From positions 186,001-250,000 of IMG/VR virus record IMGVR_UViG_3300034073_005389: a stretch of 64,000 bases of DNA. One strand, 5' to 3'. Of this stretch, positions 61,548 to 64,000 are shown piece after piece. The position numbers were made by a program, and so were the translations under genes. Numbering within the stretch: the first letter of the stretch is position 1; every line of letters begins with the position of its first letter. Below the pieces are notes generated by a model. It was not told the origin of the DNA, did not search any database, and was given only the letters and a program-made list of their open reading frames with translations. This DNA comes from a virus.

Positions 61548-61754
61548 TTATGCCTTTTTTATATTCCAAACTTTTTCTGGACTATAATCAATATTAATTT
61601 TTAATAAATTATTTTCAGATCTTTCTTCTGGAATTTGAGAATCTATTTGTTTAATGATCTGATTATAATAATCTGGATCCAGCTCAAACTCCCATAGTTC
61701 TCCAGAGTCATCTTTTACTAAGATTTTTACACCACTCTTTTCAGGGCTCTCCAT
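61548..61754 (-). CDS. Small acidic hypothetical protein
   Basis: About 68 residues from the ATG at 61754, which overlaps the previous gene by 14 bases; GGAG precedes it. The frame is open further upstream but inside another gene. Confidence 0.45.
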   Translation of the reverse strand: MESPEKSGVKILVKDDSGELWEFELDPDYYNQIIKQIDSQIPEERSENNLLKINIDYSPEKVWNIKKA

Positions 61755-62100
61755 TATCTCCACATCTCCAACAATACCATGAACCATCTTCGTAATTTTC
61801 TCTGCCATCGCTGTAACAGCAGCCTGGACAAATATTACGAACACTAGATGTTACATTGTCTGATTTTTTGTCTTTTTTATCATCATTCTTCTTCATAAGG
61901 TGAAGAGATAGCGAAGTATGAATTCTTTGATTCAATTCATTACATTCTTTTTCACATTCATCATATGTCCCTTCAAAAGCTTCATAATTTACCATGCCAG
62001 GGACTCTCAAAATTACAAAGTAAAATCTTTGATTTTGTGGAGTTGTAGGCGGATAATCTTTAAAAGGAATAATTTCGTATGGCTTCCAATCGTTTAACAT
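61741..62100 (-). CDS. Zinc-ribbon protein, possibly leaderless
   Basis: About 119 residues. The C-terminus CPGCCYSDGRENYEDGSWYCWRC is a zinc ribbon. Two ATGs lie at 62106 and 62100; the predicted transcript start (about 62101) favours the second, with no leader. Confidence 0.5.
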   Translation of the reverse strand: MLNDWKPYEIIPFKDYPPTTPQNQRFYFVILRVPGMVNYEAFEGTYDECEKECNELNQRIHTSLSLHLMKKNDDKKDKKSDNVTSSVRNICPGCCYSDGRENYEDGSWYCWRCGDNGEP

Positions 62101-62107
62101 ACCCATT

Positions 62108-62135
62108 ATTGTAATTATACATAAATTAGTGTCAA
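62108..62135 (-). promoter_or_regulatory. Promoter of the zinc-ribbon gene
   Basis: TTGACA (62135-62130), 16-bp spacer, TACAAT (62113-62108). TTTAAT, 3 bases, ATTAAA (62143-62157) is upstream. Confidence 0.6.
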
Positions 62136-62184
62136 GGCAGGGTTTAATTTTATTAAATAGAGGCTGCCCATATGGCTACCATTT

Positions 62185-62367
62185 TCATGAACTTTCTCCT
62201 TCTAAAGCTAGATCGGCTACTTTTTTAGCTTCTTTCTTAAATCTTTCCATATCTTTACGAGATGGGGTAATCCTAGCTTCACTATTTTGAAAATGATAAT
62301 ATTGAGTAGAAATATAAGAGCTATAAATAGCAAGCCACTTCATTTTTTGGTAGTCTTCGTATGTCAT
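62185..62367 (-). CDS. Small hypothetical protein
   Basis: 60 residues, helical, not recognised; overlaps the previous gene by 4 bases. Confidence 0.4.
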   Translation of the reverse strand: MTYEDYQKMKWLAIYSSYISTQYYHFQNSEARITPSRKDMERFKKEAKKVADLALEGESS

Positions 62368-62975
62368 TGCTTAACCTCAAACCTTTTATCTAAAGCCGTC
62401 CTAATCTTTCTCATCATTGCGATGTTATCTTCTGCATCGAATTGACCTTCCAAATGATCTGCACAATCAAGCAACAAATCTCTTAAACTTTCAATTTCGT
62501 CTTCTTTAGTATTTAATTTTAAATAAAGATCTGTTTCCATCTCTCCCATGTTATGAGAGGTTTGCTTGGCAGCCTCAATAGCTTTATCTCTTTCAAATTT
62601 TAACAACTCCATTTGCTGTTGATAAGTAGGTGGCGCATGAATGTCTTTGACGCCATTAGCAGCAATATTACAGTATTCTGTAAGCAAATTATTCTGCTCG
62701 CATAATTCACGCAATAACTCAAACCTAACTGCATACCATTCTTCAGTATGCTGTCTAGAACGTGAATCGCTGATTAGCATATCAGCGTTGTTTCGCAGTT
62801 CAATTAATAGAGAGATGTCTTCATTTTTCTGAAAGCCTTGACCTAAATCTTTGGGAATCCAAGGTCCAGGAGTAGCCGCCCTATTTAATCTTTCTAGATT
62901 AAGAAGCTTTTCTTTATGAAGTTTCCAGCTTTGATTTCTTTTCTCAATCAAGCCCATTCTTTTAATATTAGACAT
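62364..62975 (-). CDS. Hypothetical helical protein
   Basis: 203 residues. WKLHKEKLLNLERLNRAATPGPWIP near the start resembles small phage proteins with an AATPGPW motif. The rest is helical. Confidence 0.5.
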   Translation of the reverse strand: MSNIKRMGLIEKRNQSWKLHKEKLLNLERLNRAATPGPWIPKDLGQGFQKNEDISLLIELRNNADMLISDSRSRQHTEEWYAVRFELLRELCEQNNLLTEYCNIAANGVKDIHAPPTYQQQMELLKFERDKAIEAAKQTSHNMGEMETDLYLKLNTKEDEIESLRDLLLDCADHLEGQFDAEDNIAMMRKIRTALDKRFEVKQ

Positions 62976-62978
62976 AAT

Positions 62979-63215
62979 TTACTCAATCTTTTTACTCATC
63001 TTATTTAATTTTTCTAATAAGATATCTCTTTCCTCTACTATAGCTCCGCCACAATTACATCCATCATAATATGTTGGGCAATCTTCTAAATTTTTATGGT
63101 TTCCATGATAACATTCTTGCCAGAAATCGATTTCTTCTTCTGCAGTCATACAATCTTGGCAACGCAATTTATTATCTAAATAACTATCACAAATCCTTGA
63201 AGGATGTGGGGTCAT
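62979..63215 (-). CDS. Cys-rich small protein
   Basis: 78 residues. CDSYLDNKLRCQDC and CPTYYDGCNC suggest zinc or iron binding. Not recognised. Confidence 0.45.
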   Translation of the reverse strand: MTPHPSRICDSYLDNKLRCQDCMTAEEEIDFWQECYHGNHKNLEDCPTYYDGCNCGGAIVEERDILLEKLNKMSKKIE

Positions 63216-63242
63216 ATTAAATCTCTTTTGCTCGAAGAAAAC

Positions 63243-63452
63243 TCATAGATAATCAATCCATAATCTGTAAAATGCCAAATTTGTTTTAGTTAATTGAAAA
63301 GCCGACCAACCACCCCAAGTAACCCTAAATTCCCTGCCATAACAAAGATTATGTTGACTTTTGGAAAGGGCAAGATAGGGTTGATCATATCTATCTTTGC
63401 CACCGTGAAAACATAATCCTAGAAAAAAATAAGCAAAAACTTTAGGCTTCAT
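63243..63452 (-). CDS. Small hypothetical protein
   Basis: 69 residues, aromatic-rich (YFFLGLCFHGGKDRYDQPYL), not recognised. Overlaps the neighbour upstream by 11 bases. Confidence 0.4.
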   Translation of the reverse strand: MKPKVFAYFFLGLCFHGGKDRYDQPYLALSKSQHNLCYGREFRVTWGGWSAFQLTKTNLAFYRLWIDYL

Positions 63453-63669
63453 CTAATTCAATCCTTGTCAAGTAAAGAGCAGAAGAAAAATAATTCATTA
63501 TATCTTTCTTTGATTTGTCTTTTAGATTGCCGTAGAAGGATGGAAATGTTGGATCGCTCATTAATTCAGAAATAAATTCTTTTAACCATTTGTTGTAAGT
63601 TAACTTACTGGAAAAATAGTGGCGCTTAACGTCACCATCATGCCACATATAGATATGTTTCTTACTCAT
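63442..63669 (-). CDS. Small hypothetical protein
   Basis: About 75 residues from the ATG at 63669, which forms a TAATG overlap with the previous stop. An upstream TTG at 63684 is less likely. Not recognised. Confidence 0.45.
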   Translation of the reverse strand: MSKKHIYMWHDGDVKRHYFSSKLTYNKWLKEFISELMSDPTFPSFYGNLKDKSKKDIMNYFSSALYLTRIELDEA

Positions 63670-63977
63670 TATTTTGGTTCCCAAATAATCTTAATTCTAC
63701 CATCGCGCTTACATTGGCTATAGCTCTTTAATGTGCCCCAATCTTCAGGCTCTTCGCATTCTGCGTGAGTAACAAATACATATTGCTGACCTTCTTGCGT
63801 TTTCTCAACGCTAGTAACAACATAAGTTGTCTTGTCCCGAATAAATACTGTACCAATTTTAGGCTCAACAAATCCACATCTTTCAGCATCTAATTCTAGA
63901 CCATGCAATGAATCATATAGTGATCCATAATCATATGATACTGGATAAGCTTTAGATGATACTTTAAACTCATTCAT
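63669..63977 (-). CDS. Hypothetical protein
   Basis: 102 residues, not recognised. IGTVFIRDKTTYVVTSVEKT and QQYVFVTHAE strands suggest a small beta barrel. Confidence 0.45.
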   Translation of the reverse strand: MNEFKVSSKAYPVSYDYGSLYDSLHGLELDAERCGFVEPKIGTVFIRDKTTYVVTSVEKTQEGQQYVFVTHAECEEPEDWGTLKSYSQCKRDGRIKIIWEPK

Positions 63978-64000
63978 GCTGGGCTCAATATCAATTGTAC

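Noticed and set aside
1-64000. tRNA genes
   Set aside because: Apart from the tmRNA, no T-arm plus acceptor pattern was noticed by eye; a tRNAscan run would be decisive.

Overview
The window reads as an AT-rich segment of a very large bacteriophage genome (huge or jumbo phage). This is inferred from content: a GH24 endolysin, an rIIA-like GHKL protein, free-standing HNH and VSR-like nucleases, a short type IA topoisomerase, an FtsK-like translocase and many small overlapping ORFs. Alongside sit genes normally found in cells: IF3, ribosomal protein bS21, tmRNA, ClpP, NAD-dependent DNA ligase, adenylosuccinate synthetase, a Thg1-like enzyme and a proteasome-like hydrolase. No capsid, portal or terminase gene was seen, so 'phage' rests on the gene mix. 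The standard code is used (TGA is a stop). Nearly all genes are on the minus strand; only four are on the plus strand (15701-16297, 16342-17043, 23800-24393, 50457-50822).

Layout. 1-15.6 kb (minus): HNH fragment, MT-A70 methyltransferase, bS21, BCS1-like AAA ATPase, TopA, VSR-like endonuclease, FtsK-like translocase, DUF192, a catalytic ClpP followed by a catalytically dead ClpR-like paralogue, a DksA/TraR zinc finger and two HU-like proteins. 15.7-17.1 kb (plus): a possible degenerate phosphoesterase and a Dps-like protein with a long acidic tail, closed by a strong terminator. 17.1-23.8 kb (minus): a UER1-like sugar reductase, an RmlA-like nucleotidyltransferase, IF3, HNH, then endolysin, tmRNA and Thg1-like genes.

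23.8-40.6 kb is a glycan island: GDP-mannose dehydratase, GDP-fucose synthase, a perosamine-synthase-like aminotransferase, a C-methyltransferase, two FkbM methyltransferases, several glycosyltransferases, three paralogues of an unrecognised family, and an 820-residue protein with two tandem methyltransferase domains. GMD with the reductase can make GDP-fucose, and GMD with the aminotransferase can make GDP-perosamine, if the host supplies GDP-mannose. No dTDP-glucose dehydratase (RmlB) is seen.

40.6-64 kb (minus) carries thioredoxin, PurA, rIIA-like, a VWA/metallopeptidase with a MoxR ATPase, UvdE, Dam with an overlapping PD-(D/E)XK-like gene, a metallophosphoesterase, LigA, the proteasome-like protein and many small Cys-rich ORFs. 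Most of the recognised promoters lie here; two lie earlier (9.5 and 22.2 kb). They share one architecture: TTGAC(A/G/T), a spacer of exactly 16 bp and usually TANNNT, and most have an AT-rich inverted repeat just upstream. Several leave very short leaders or possibly leaderless transcripts.

The overall picture is a phage that carries parts for reshaping translation (bS21, IF3, tmRNA, Thg1-like), proteolysis (ClpP/ClpR, HslV-like, MoxR-VWA), nucleotide and DNA metabolism, and surface sugars. The tmRNA tag ends in LAA, the usual ClpXP degron, which gives a plausible link to the phage ClpP.
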